From Tigriopus japonicus (lineage: Eukaryota > Arthropoda > Copepoda > Harpacticoida > Harpacticidae): 64,000 nt of DNA. The notes below the pieces were generated by a model that saw nothing but the letters and a program-made list of their open reading frames with translations, had not been told where the DNA came from and did no database searches. The translations under genes were made by a program, and so were the position numbers. Within the stretch, counting starts at the first letter, position 1; every line of letters begins with the position of its first letter. Below, in pieces: positions 1-10,033 of the stretch. The stretch lies in NCBI GenBank assembly GCA_010645155.1, contig CM021316.1:7967788-8031787 (forward strand), in the 5' to 3' direction.

Positions 1-1860
1 GAGTTTACCATGGCGGAGATCACCTGGTGCAAACCTACAGGGGGAGATTAGTGTTGGAGGAGTTGTATGGGAACCCTTTGGATCAGGGGCGCTATGCAAA
101 GGGAACTTGCTTCCGAATTTGGCAAGGTGGTGTACTACATAAGTAATGTTGGCAAACCTAGAACTAGCAACCTGATGTGAGAAAGATTAGATGATTGAAT
201 TTTTTCATCAGTAAACATCAATTAATCGATATTATCTTTCAATCAAAAAATCTATGAATGAGGCAAACTCAGTAAACGTCAGCCAGGCCTGTTTGTTTTC
301 CCTGTAGCACCGTTGTGGCCAGAATGAACCCTCAGTCAGGTTGACCAAATCTTAAAACAAAGAAACTATGTAGAAATTGTGAAATGTACGTAAATGATGA
401 AATTAGGTAATCTTTGGTACTTTTTCTTGTATCGGTTTATCTCTTGAACATCAAAAACTTTGTAGCTGATCCACTCTATGAGTGAATACCTCCATAAAAT
501 TTCTGGAAAAGTTTTTGCTTCTTAAGACTTCTGAAGTAACCCTGATCTTCAATTGTATATACCTCAATCTCCTGGGTATTTGAATTTGCCGCCATGCCAT
601 GAGAGTGAGTTGTCAGCTGAATGGAATCATAACAAAAACTCTTGATTTTGGGAGTGACATTTCTCTACCTAGAACTCTACCCCTAGTCAGAAGAAAATTG
701 TTGTCAATGGGAGTGTTTACCGTATCATTTTACGGCGTTTTACGGACCTGCTGCCCTTAGCAGGGTAGGCTTGCCAAAAAAAATTCAGTTTTCAAGGGTC
801 AGATTTTCGAAAAATGTTGCATTTATGGGCAATGGCATGCATGGTTAATGTATTTTGAGAATTATTGCAAAGTAATTTGAAAAAAATGGAGAAATTGAAA
901 GCCTTCAATTAAACAAATAATATGTTTTAGGTTTAGTTGCCCCAGGAACCGATCTCCTCTAGCCATCTTGTTATTCAAAGTCAGGCATTCCTAATTTCAA
1001 AGTTCGGAAGAACCCTCTCAACTTATGTAGTGAAATTTAGATAAAAGCAACAAAACATACTTTTTTGCAAAAACAATGTCAAGAATTGCTATTTCAACTT
1101 CAATTTGTGCAGATAAGAAAGGCATTGTTGCAATCACCAGGCCTAAACCTTCCTTTTAGTTACCTCGCACGCTAATCAGAAACACAGGTCTTCCGAACTT
1201 TTTTTCCCGCCAAAAATGATGATGTTACTAGTAATTGCTGTAATGGAATAAGACATAGACCACGGAACTTCTGGACAGCTGATGGCCACGCAACCTTTTC
1301 TGTAAGCGTTGTGTTGCTCAGGAAGATATGTTATCTCATTCAGATTTATGTTAGATGTTAACAGCTTAGTTATCCAGCCTCCGTATCTCCCCTCTAAAGG
1401 ATTTTCAGTTTTGATATTTTTGTAATATTCATGCATAGATAGACAACCCAAAACATCAAATTTTAACATAGTTTTAACCTGAGACAATTCAATTTGAATA
1501 TATGCAAATATCCATTTAAGTAATTCATATAGGTGATTTCTTCATGAAATATTTGGTATACCTTAAGGACTTATTGTTACTGTAAGTAATTATTGATCTT
1601 ATAGCTTTCTTGCACTTAATAAGCCATAATAACGTTTTATATATTACCCATTATGCATTAAAATGCCTCATATATACTGGCATTGAGGTATCTAACTATT
1701 AATCGGCCAAGAGCGCCAATAGGTGTATCACCTCTTTCAATTAACTCATCTCCTCATTCTTAATATCACTTCATTACGTTAAGTTAAGTTATGTTAATTC
1801 CAAGTCATCTAGAAATTTGATTCAAAAATCAATCAATTTCCGCTTGGGCTGTCAGGCCAC
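1..1860. other. AT-rich non-coding stretch
   Basis: No open frame here looks like a protein, and no RNA gene or complete transposon was recognised. The only structure is a 30-bp block at 650-679 that recurs at 2598-2627 in the same orientation with two differences. Confidence 0.6.
650..679 (+). repeat. direct repeat, copy 1 (30 bp)
   Basis: The block begins GGGAGTGACATTTCTCT and ends AGAACTCTA. A second copy lies at 2598-2627 with two substitutions in 30 bases. The two copies bracket about 1.9 kb that includes the low-complexity inverted-repeat unit at 1908-2570. Confidence 0.75.
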
Positions 1861-1907
1861 TCTTCTTTTTAGAACACATTACAGTGATCCTGCCCAACTG
1901 TAGGCTA

Positions 1908-2570
1908 GTGAAGGCAGGGTTGCTTCAATCCTGCCCAGTTGACATTAAGCGGGTTTTTTGGGCGCGTTTTTCGGGTTTTTCTCTTTTTGGCCCTCAAAAA
2001 TTGTGCTCACCTCTATGAGACTTAAATTCAATGCTTGTGGATATTGCATTTCCTGGATCTCTTGAAGAAGATATGAATTATGAGGATATTTTATAGATAG
2101 GGCACGGATGAAGTTGCTATTTTTGTTAAAAGTTGCACACAATGAGAGGAAAGTTGTTAATAAGTTGCCATTTTCTGATTTTAAAATGCTACTTGTTGAC
2201 ATAGAAATGTCAAATTCGGCCAAATATGTCTCAATTCTGGGCAAATTTGTCTTTTTTATCATAGGACTTTCTTGAGAAATCGAGACAAAAAAAATGCCAA
2301 AAGTTGTTGTTTCTTGCAAAAAATCGAGTTATTATTGTGTCCTATATCGTTAAAAACTCAGTTGGGATTTGATAATGTGGTCCAATTTGAAGAAGATAAC
2401 GTGAAGAGTTAAGAATAAGAATAAGAATATTGAAGAAACAAAAAATATGAAAAAAACGAAAACGAAAAACCCAAAAAAAACAGAAACGAAAAAGCCGAAA
2501 ACCCCGCCCGAAAAACCCACCCGAAAAAACCGGGCGGGTTTTTCTCCGATGCAACCCTGAGTGAAGGGGG
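1908..2570. repeat. inverted-repeat-bounded, C/A-rich low-complexity unit
   Basis: The left part (about 1908-1985) reads GCAGGGTTGCTTCAATCCTG followed by T-rich GGGCG/CGGGTTTTT runs. The right part (about 2450-2570) is the rough reverse complement, made of repeated GAAAAACCC and CCGCCCG blocks and ending in GATGCAACCCTG. The middle has a 124-codon minus-strand open frame (1945-2319) with no recognisable domain and a lysine/proline-rich tail coming from the repeat itself. The arrangement looks like a non-autonomous mobile element or an expanded low-complexity terminal repeat. The family is unknown. Confidence 0.45.
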
Positions 2571-2597
2571 ATCAAAACTGAAGGCAAGCGGCTGGCT

Positions 2598-2627
2598 GGG
2601 AGTGTCATTTCTCTCCCTAGAACTCTA
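2598..2627 (+). repeat. direct repeat, copy 2 (30 bp)
   Basis: This is the second copy of the block at 650-679 in the same orientation, with T and C replacing two A residues. Confidence 0.75.
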
Positions 2628-2810
2628 ACTAGGGGTAACCTGGACTAGACCACTAAAATGGACGTTGGACTCATTTTGGACCTAGTGTTTTTGATTCAGT
2701 CTCCAAAGTCCAAACGAGTTCAGTTCCCCACATCACCCAGGGGGTGACCCCAGGAATACAAATGTATTTCATTAATGAAAATCGCCCCATGGGATCCCAT
2801 GGTACCCCTT

Positions 2811-2886
2811 TACCTTGTGACCTTTTTCAGGTGACCCATTTTTTGATCAATTTACTTGTGACCGCATTGTGTTTGACCTATTTACG
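2811..2886 (+). repeat. short array of GTGACCTTTTTAC-type units
   Basis: About four degenerate 14-18-bp units of the form TTACCTTGTGACCTTTTT occur here. The same unit is amplified at 10411-10548, appears in reverse complement at 10973-11040, and once more at 11221-11242. The surrounding 2630-3276 has no coding feature. Confidence 0.6.
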
Positions 2887-3311
2887 ATTAATCTTTATTG
2901 CTTAATCCTAAACTCCATCCGCTATTTTCTTCTTCTGTAAACATATCGAAGAACCATGACTGCAATAATAGGTCATATGTTTTGGTTGTATTGGTCTTGG
3001 AATGCTTGCTAGTTTACTTGAAGGTATGCTCAAAAGTCTACTTGAGAGTAAACTTTTCATTAACTTTATAAACACAGCTCCTTTGAAGATTTCTGCAACC
3101 CAATCAAATCGCATTCAGTGATTTCATATACTAATTCAATTTGAACTTGTGGCACTCTGATAGTTTGTTGGGTGCAATTTTGACAAATTGTGCCAAACGC
3201 AATATGAATCGTCCAGTTCAAGTAAATGGTGTGAGCATATGTTTTGATGGCAACTCTAGAAAGTGTACTTGTTAGGCAAGGATGGCTCAAGCCAGGATTA
3301 CTTTCAAAATA

Positions 3312-3405
3312 CACACTGGGTCCGATTAGTACAATGAAAATTCAACGGAACAATACGTTTGTTGCAAAAACCTCACATTTTAGTACAATGATCGGACCCA
3401 GTGTG
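3312..3405 (+). mobile_element. 94-bp MITE, copy A (TA target site)
   Basis: The element starts CACACTGGGTCCGAT and ends with the reverse complement ATCGGACCCAGTGTG. TA lies on both sides (3310-3311 and 3406-3407), the target duplication expected of Tc1/mariner-type elements. There is no coding capacity. The second copy at 4932-5025 has the same length and lies in the opposite orientation. Confidence 0.85.
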
Positions 3406-4534
3406 TATTTTTGAAATTCGTCCTGACGTACAGTGGTTCCTGTTGTTAGGACACTTCGTAGTTCAATTGGCTGGTTTTGTTGAGACAGCTGCCATTTTGA
3501 AAAGTAAGTTTCTCATTCCAACCTAGAATTGCCTCTACATCTATGATCGTAAATTCATCCTCTCGAAACACTAATTGCCCGCTGGTTCAGCTATTCCACA
3601 TTTCTCCTTCTTTATTTCATATTACTCCATTCAACTCAAAACATTGATTGATCTCACAGGAGCATGTAAATTTTGGCAGCTAATTTAAGGAAACACTGGA
3701 AGGAAGTTCGCTTGCAGTTCGATTGATCAGCGTTGAAGTGTTCAAATGGGAGTGCTTCCACAACGTTGGAATGCTCCTCTCTAGGCGTGCTTCTCGGAGA
3801 ACCTCTCATCAATCAAACCTGATGCTAAGCCCAAATAGCGACCCAGCTTGCTAGAAGTTTACTTGAAGTCAATGGAACTAGCACATGTTTGTGCATGCTA
3901 AACATACATATGACTAGCGTTGGAAAATTGTTGACGTATCTACTTGTTGCACCTTGGCACCAGTGGTACACTTCTCTTTTTTATGAGTTGCTTGGTGTAC
4001 TTCTGATTCAAGAAAGCTTATGCTATTAACAAAACGGCTGAAACTGCCTTGAAGTTGCCTCGAAGTCATCTTTGCTAACACACCTTGGAATACACAAAAC
4101 ATCTGACCTTATTATGTGCTTTGGTTGTGTTACTTACATTTGTGTACACATGAGAAAAATTACTCTCTTGATCTTGATAAATATGAAGAAATGATATGTT
4201 TCGTTGAAATATCTTGCCACTTTTGCAGATTTGAAATTAAAGGGCTTATTGAGAAAAATAAGGAAATTCTCCATTTCTTATAAAATAACTCAAACATTAC
4301 CAATCAATAACTGATCGATCAATTTTTTTTTATTAATTACGCCCTAGTTTAATCTCAATTATGGTGGTGCTAGAGAAAATCTAAATTTTGAAACGGTACA
4401 AAATAATACCAAAAATGCCTTTGGCACATGCAAAAGATTGCTTAAGTGAGCGTTTTCAATCATCCTGCTGGCGGTTCAATAGGGCTATTGGCTGTGCCAG
4501 GAACCACTGTACTTCAGGACGGATTTCAAAAATA

Positions 4535-4929
4535 CCGGGTGATGCATAAGAAACGGAACAGCAAACCATGTCCGTAACTCGGAAATGGTTGATCTCACAA
4601 AAAATATATAGAGCTCAAAAAGATGCGGCAGATAACAATTCTTAAGATACACAAGTTGTTATTCTCTTTTTGTCGCCTTGTTTTTGATTTTAGCCAAATT
4701 TATGAAGAGAGAAAAAAGTCGGAGTCACGAACGCTCTGTTTTCGTAAAGGGCCCTTAAGGGAAAAAATCGTCGTCGCTTAAATATTGAAATTGGGTGAAA
4801 TTGCTTTTTCTGACTTTTCAAGTCAAGTGTTTGGCCAATCCTATCCAATAAAGGTGAGGTTCATACATGTTTTCAATCATGAGTTATTGACGATGGAATT
4901 AGGTGTTCTGTTTCTTTTGAAACACCCGG
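4535..4929. mobile_element. 395-bp MITE inserted next to the 94-bp MITE
   Basis: The left end is CCGGGTGATGCATAAGAAAC and the right end is an imperfect inverted copy finishing TTTCTTTTGAAACACCCGG. TA dinucleotides at 4533-4534 and 4930-4931 flank the element. The opposite arm of the enclosing inverted repeat (around 3406-3412) carries the uninterrupted junction TTTCAAAAATACACACTGGG when read on the minus strand. The pre-insertion site is therefore visible and shows a single TA duplicated on insertion. There is no coding capacity. Confidence 0.9.
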
Positions 4930-4931
4930 TA

Positions 4932-5025
4932 CACACTAGGTCCGATCATTGTACTAAAATGTGAGGTTTTTGCAACAAATATATTGTTCCGTTGAATTTC
5001 CATTGTACTAATCGGACCTAGTGTG
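4932..5025 (-). mobile_element. 94-bp MITE, copy B (inverted)
   Basis: The ends are CACACTAGGTCCGAT and its complement, and the TA at 5026-5027 follows. The element is the inverted partner of 3312-3405 with a few substitutions (TAGG for TGGG in both ends). Its left TA (4930-4931) is shared with the 395-bp MITE. Confidence 0.85.
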
Positions 5026-5060
5026 TATTTTGAAAGTAATCCTGGCTTGAGCCATCCTTG

Positions 5061-5544
5061 GCTGTGCTGAGTTGCTGAGCACATTTTAGCGAATGCAATT
5101 TTGCCCATCTAATCGTCCATCTCGGTCTTTGAAATGATCTCTATTTTACGTAAAGATACATATGCTAACACCTGGTTAATAATATGCTCAGTTTATTGAT
5201 TAGAAAATGAGGCACATAAAATCAGATATTCTCAGAAAGATATTAAAATTGTCTCATTTCTATTTTTATTTTTGTATTTGCAACAAGTACTCAAGCACCA
5301 AAATGGTAGAAAAATGAGTGGGTGGATGAGACATGTGACAAATGATGGTAAGTAAAAAAAGGGTTTCAATGGCAATTAGAATATTTAGATAAAATAACAT
5401 CAATAATTAGATAAATAAATGGTACATGTAAAAGAGCAAGAAAGAAAATGAGAGATAAAGAATTAAAGAGAAGCACGGTACAAAACATGTGCTCGCTCAC
5501 GTCTAAGTGGAAAATAAGTTTTTCGAAAGCATTTATGGAAATTA
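5061..5544. other. non-coding spacer between elements
   Basis: AT-rich sequence with no recognised gene or repeat between the two mobile-element structures. Confidence 0.5.
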
Positions 5545-5706
5545 CCGGGCGTAACGATAAAATCTTTACACTCAGTATTTGCCCAATAGCTCAAGATTGG
5601 GTGGTGGTAGACAAATGATTCCGTTTTATAATATAGCATAAAGACATAGTTATCAAACAAAACAAAAAAGAACGTTCTAGTTGCTATATTTCCCAAGATA
5701 TTTAAT

Positions 5707-6114
5707 ATGGAAAGAGAAAAACGAATTTCGATCCGCGCGCTTTTGGACGCTGGCCAAACGACAACACAGATTTCCCACCAAGTGGGCGTGTCCAGACCCT
5801 CTGCATATGCCGTGAGGCGGTCCCAGAATATTGAGAGAAAGGCTGGGAGTGGACGCAAGTCCAAACTTGACCCAAAGAAGTTCAAGACACTGGCAAAAAG
5901 AACTGAAGTCAATGAGGTCATTTGCAAGGGATTTGAGCATTTCGCACATGTCAATGAACAGGGCAATGAAAAAGAATGGAGGTCTCTCCACTCTCACAAG
6001 GCTCTTTCCACCAGCCTTTTTCATTGTCCCTGTTCACTGACATGTGCGAAATGCCCAAATCCCTTGCAATTGACCTCATTGACTTCAGTGGGGCCCTTTT
6101 TGCCAGTGTCTTGA
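5707..6114 (+). pseudogene. truncated Tc1/mariner transposase N-terminus, left arm
   Basis: The frame opens with MEREKRISIRALLDAG and continues through a helix-turn-helix segment (QTTTQISHQVGVSRP, about residues 17-31). A basic linker follows (ERKAGSGRKSKLDPKK, about residues 43-58). This is the paired-like DNA-binding region of a Tc1-type transposase. After residue 65 the frame departs from the other arm because about five bases are missing near 5902, so the second helix-turn-helix is lost. The frame then runs out through the palindrome centre into antisense of the right arm. No catalytic domain is present. Confidence 0.85.
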
Positions 6115-6289
6115 ACTTCTTTGGGTCAAGTTTGGACTTGCGTCCACTCCCAGCCTTTCTCTCAATATTCTGGGACCGCCTCACGGCATATGCAGTGGGT
6201 CTGGACACACCCACTTGGTGGGAAATCTGTGTTGTCGTTTGGCCAGCGTCCAAAAGCGCGCGGATCGAAATTCGTTTTTCTCTTTCCAT
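5951..6289 (-). pseudogene. truncated Tc1/mariner transposase N-terminus, right arm
   Basis: This is the mirror copy of the left-arm frame. It keeps both helix-turn-helix segments of the DNA-binding region: QTTTQISHQVGVSRPTAYAV near residues 17-36, and SMRSIARDLGISHMSVNRD near residues 69-87. The basic linker GSGRKSKLDPKK lies between them. The coding sequence ends in the palindrome centre, so the DDE nuclease domain is missing. If expressed, it would be a DNA-binding fragment without catalytic activity; expression is unknown. It is the better preserved of the two copies. Confidence 0.9.
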
Positions 6290-6450
6290 ATTAAATATCT
6301 TGGGAAATATAGCAACTAGAACGTTCTTTTTTGTTTTGTTTGATAACTATGTCTTTATGCTATATTATAAAACGGAATCATTTGTCTACCACCACCCAAT
6401 CTTGAGCTATTGGGCAAATACTGAGAGTAAAGATTTATCGTTACGCCCGG

Positions 6451-6733
6451 TATTTCAAATATGATTCATCTTTGGCATATTTGAATTATTGTTTTGATCA
6501 ATGCTGATTCTTTTTTGCAATAGCACAACGCTTGCTTAAGTGTTTTTTATTCAATTACCTTGAAGATGAATTTTGTGTAATTTTGACCCAACTCCAGCCA
6601 AGGTCTCTTACCTGAAATGTCGATCGTTTCCGCGGACCTAGAATCAGTGAATGGATGCTTAAATGAATTACGACTTGGATTTCCCAAAACGGGCCAAGCA
6701 ACTCAGAGAAGCCAACGGCTCTGTTTTACCTCT
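6451..6733. other. non-coding spacer
   Basis: No gene or repeat was recognised between the fold-back element and the next inverted-repeat element. Confidence 0.5.
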
Positions 6734-8959
6734 CACGTATCCGCCACAATCATCTGAGGGTATTTGCAATTTTTGCTTAATTTTGACAAAAACCGCTAGT
6801 ACATCATTCGGTGAAGATTTCAAAAACATTTGTCGCGAGTTATTTTCCAGATGAAATATGTAACTAATGTGCAACTAAAATATGAAGCTCGTTTCAAATT
6901 TGGCGCGCACCTTGGACACTCGTTCGTAGGATGGCTTGCTACAAGATACGATTAGGTACTTGTAAGCCAGAACGATCGTAAAGGAGGACTGTCAAATTTG
7001 TCGTTATCCAGTGATGAGTCACAAATTGTTGTAGACTTGTTTTTTGTTAAGTACATATATAAGTAGCCTACAAATTTAGAGTATAATTTGCAGTTTAGCC
7101 AAGTTAAAGATATTTGACAGTTATCAAAAATACAGAAAGGCAGCAAGTTATTGCTCTTCTTGAATAAAAACAGTTTTTAAGTACGTGGAATTTCTGCTCT
7201 GCGCCAAAATCTATTTCAGATCCCTAAACTAGTTAAAAGGCATTTTTCTTTGAGCAATGTCATGCGCCTAAATCATTAGGGATGGGTTTCGAGTTAGTGT
7301 TGCCACTTTTTACTCAAAGAGTAATTGCCGTTAAAAAAGGCGAGTTGTAGTAACTTTTTGACCAAAGACCTGTTCCATTGGTAGTTATAAAAATGAATTT
7401 CGAATTGGTAGTGCTGCCATATTCTTCTTGGAGATTAGATATCTTGTCTTTTGAGAAGTTTAGTAGTGGTAAGCTTTTTTGATCCTGAAGGACCAAAATG
7501 GCAAAAGTATGGCAAAATACGAACTCAAAATCCATCAGTATAAATCATTGAAGATGTCTCAACCTCTTTTACGAGGGTCGTTCTTGCTCAGTAGTTTCAG
7601 TAGTATTGGCTGATCTTTGAAATCTTGCTTCAAAGATTCCTTAAAAGGCTTGAACCCCCTCTGAATAATACAGTACATTTTGTGTTCAACCATGTATGCA
7701 TTTCGTATTGCAGTGTTCAAGAGGTTGTTATATTCGTGCAAAAGTATGCTAGGTGATTTCTCATCTATTTGACACGAGAACGTCTTAATAATGTAACAGA
7801 AACTTGATTACATATAATTAAATAAACATTTTGTATAGCAATCTTATTGGCTTTGATAAGTTTAGATTGTATTTCAACGAGAAAACAAACACGACATTTT
7901 GACAGTTTGGCAAGCTTTCAATGAGTAATACTTTTTCATATAGTTTGTTACATATCTCATCCCTCCGTTGCTCTGCTTCACAAACCTTGGTTGAATTCAA
8001 AATTGAAAGAAATGACTCGAAGTCTGAGAAGTCAATTTTGGCCTTGGAACTGTCTGGTTCTTTCAATAACAAATTGTTTCTTCGTCCTAAGGGAGTTTTG
8101 TGTAAGTCCATTCTTCTTGGATGGCTTTGCATCTTGGCAACTTGGGTCTACTCAGTCTGAACAAAGACCCCTGAACCTGGTCTAAAACTGGTCATCTGGT
8201 CTAAATCTGGTCAGAATGATTGGAATAGAATGAGATGATCACAATTAATAAACAAACCATGTGCGTTTAGACATAATGGTCACTGATTATGGAGTAATCA
8301 ATTATTTTAAGATTTGGGTTAAATTAATAAGGTAGGCCATGGAGGACGAAGTCATGATAGGTCAATGGCTCTCAACACATCTCTTTTGGCTTTGATGAAG
8401 AATCTGTGAGCGCTGTGAGTGATGAACATTTTGAGTGCTTTTTCCACTTAATATTGGATGTCACTCTTGAATTCAGATTCACAAGACCCTAGATGGAACA
8501 TATGTAACTTGGTCGCAGAACAATTGGCAAAACAATTCGGCACAAAACTGAAGATATGATGTGAAACAACTTTTGATTTCACTTTGCTGTGTTTCTTTGT
8601 AAACACAAAATTTTCCTCCAGAGAGAAGTGTAGTATGTAGTACAAGGTCTACAAAGTATGTAGATGAAATAAGTGATGGCGGTCGACACCTCACATTTTA
8701 TGGCTCTGTTTATTTCTCAGAGGGTTGAATGGAGGTGCTTGATTGGCTTAGAGCGACTCTAGATTGGCTGATCTAGTCTGAAAAGTGCGCGCCAAATTTG
8801 AAATGAACGGAATATTTTAGTTGCAATTTAGTTACATATTTCATCTGGAAAATAACTCTCAACAAATGTTTTTGAAATCTTCACCACATGAAGTACTAAA
8901 AGTTTTTGTCAAAATTAAGCAAAAATTGCAAATACCCTCACATGACTGGCGGAGACGTG
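6734..8959. mobile_element. 2.2-kb element with about 175-bp inverted arms
   Basis: The left arm (6734-6910) and right arm (8785-8959) are diverged reverse complements. They share the blocks GGGTATTTGCAATTTTTGC, TTATTTTCCAGATGAAATAT and GGCGCGCAC. The interior (6911-8784) contains a succession of short minus-strand frames (7818-8132, 7559-7741, 7314-7535), which may be the remains of a coding region, but no family was recognised. Imperfect copies of TCTGGTCTAAAACTGG occur near 8180-8215. No clear target duplication could be fixed because the outer ends fade gradually. Most likely a decayed DNA transposon. Confidence 0.65.
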
Positions 8960-9185
8960 CTCTAGCAGTATGATTTAAAACGCTCACTAAAGCAACCTTT
9001 TCACTTGTGCCATTCCAGCCTTTTGAGCACTTGGGTGCTCCTTCTTTCCATAAGAAAGCACAGTTCAAATTTTGTTCATAATACGCTAAAAGTCAGACCC
9101 AAATATTGGAATTCATTGTCAAAATGGGATCAAAGCCCCATTGTTGACAGATGAAATCATTATACTATTTTTTCCTAACTTTCAG
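8960..9185. other. sequence upstream of the receptor exon
   Basis: No exon was recognised. The end of the segment (TTTTTTCCTAACTTTCAG) is a good 3' splice site for the exon that starts at 9186, so this is probably intron. Confidence 0.5.
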
Positions 9186-9808
9186 GCTGGATTACCGACA
9201 TCTAGCAGAGGTGGATCGTCCTTCATAAGTTACGTGTCAAAGAACCCTTTGATTCAGGAATTGAGGGCATCCCATCAATCTCACAGAGATTATGACGGTG
9301 CATTCAAGAACTTTAGCCGAGGCGACATCATTTTGTTTCAAAGCTTGCAACTATTTCAAGTGGAGATACGCAAACGCCTAACCAATGAGTGCGTTTTTTA
9401 AATCTAAATTATTCAAGAAAGTAGGCATGTATTTAGCTCTCCTTTTGCAGATATGGAGAAACTCAAGCACATATTGTAACTGACTTTCCGCGATTTCATC
9501 GGGTTGCTTTAGGGCTTGGAAAAATGAGCCCTTTGACTCCCATAGTGAACGATCGGGTTCAAAAGATCAAGGAATCCGGGTTGATTAAATATTGGACCGA
9601 TAAAGCGATGGAACGAGTTGGTAAATTGGCAGACTCCAAATCACGGCCGAAAAATATTGTTCTGGGATGGCAAGAGTTGGAAGGACATTTCTTAATTTGG
9701 GCAAGTTGTCTTGGTATTTGTTGTTTGTCTTTTGCTGCGGAATTTGCGTTCATCTATATTGGAAGATTTGAATTAAAAAGAATTGCCTTCCAACTTTATC
9801 TGCAATAA
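9186..9808 (+). CDS. ionotropic glutamate receptor / IR family, C-terminal fragment (two exons)
   Basis: Two exons (9186-9388 and 9451-9808) are joined across a 62-bp GT-AG intron in phase 2 and give 186 residues ending at TAA. The family is ligand-gated cation channels, which in arthropods includes chemosensory IRs. The fragment covers the end of the second ligand-binding lobe, with RVALGLGKMSPLTPIVNDRV followed by IKESGLIKYW. This is the usual pattern of a permitted 'G.SPL...FN..I..L.ESGL...W' segment. One membrane helix (FLIWASCLGICCLSFAAEF, about residues 153-171) follows, in the position of M4, and then a short tail. The first lobe, pore loop and M1-M3 are not seen. Upstream exons may lie beyond the transposon at 6734-8959 or outside the window, or may be lost. 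The first exon is chosen by its 3' splice site, not by an ATG. Family assignment is good; whether the gene is intact is unknown. Confidence 0.75.
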
Positions 9809-9855
9809 TAAGGGGGAAGGCCGTTATCCTGCGATAAAAGAAAGAACTCGCTGAG

Positions 9856-10033
9856 CAAATCTTTGATCAGGTAAAAAGAGGTTGCTAGGCTCGCAATTCA
9901 GTTCCTTACGTCCAAGATTTGTTTTGTGAATATGATTTGCATATTGAAAATATAATTTTGTCATACTTAATACTCAAAAGTTAACTCTTATTTCGTTTTG
10001 GAGATTTTGTGGATATGGCGCGACATTTTATTT
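9856..10033 (+). repeat. dispersed repeat, copy 1
   Basis: This diverged block recurs at 14322-14474 in the same orientation. Shared landmarks in order are ATCAGGTAAAAAGAGGTTGC, TGTGAATAT, ATTTGCAT, TACTTAA and GCGACATTT. It starts about 50 bp after the receptor stop codon. The nature of the element is unknown. Confidence 0.55.

Larger units (their letters stand above)
3277..5060. mobile_element. element with long inverted arms (about 166 bp), carrying nested MITEs
   Basis: The left arm (3277-3442) and right arm (4498-5060) are reverse complements once a 395-bp insertion in the right arm is removed. The outer ends read CAAGGATGGCTCAAGCC and its complement. The inner ends read CAGTGGTTCCTG and its complement. 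Each arm contains one copy of a 94-bp TA-flanked MITE. The interior (3443-4497) has no recognisable transposase: the longest minus-strand frame, at 3914-4102, is only 62 codons and resembles nothing known. This could be a non-autonomous DNA transposon with long terminal inverted repeats, or an inverted duplication of flanking DNA. Confidence 0.75.
5545..6450. mobile_element. palindromic (fold-back) Tc1/mariner-derived element, 906 bp
   Basis: The element starts CCGGGCGTAACGAT and ends ATCGTTACGCCCGG. It is flanked by TA at 5543-5544 and 6451-6452, the hallmark of Tc1/mariner insertion. Both arms (about 5545-5973 and 6018-6450) are nearly perfect reverse complements over about 430 bp, with a central spacer of about 45 bp. 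Each arm carries the 5' untranslated sequence and the first part of a transposase gene. The catalytic DDE domain is absent from both. The element is therefore two copies of a transposon 5' half joined head to head and cannot make its own transposase. It retains identical ends that a full-length relative could act on. Confidence 0.95.

Noticed and set aside
2342..2608. 88-codon minus-strand phenylalanine-rich frame
   Set aside because: It is a translation of the GAAAAACCC low-complexity repeat.
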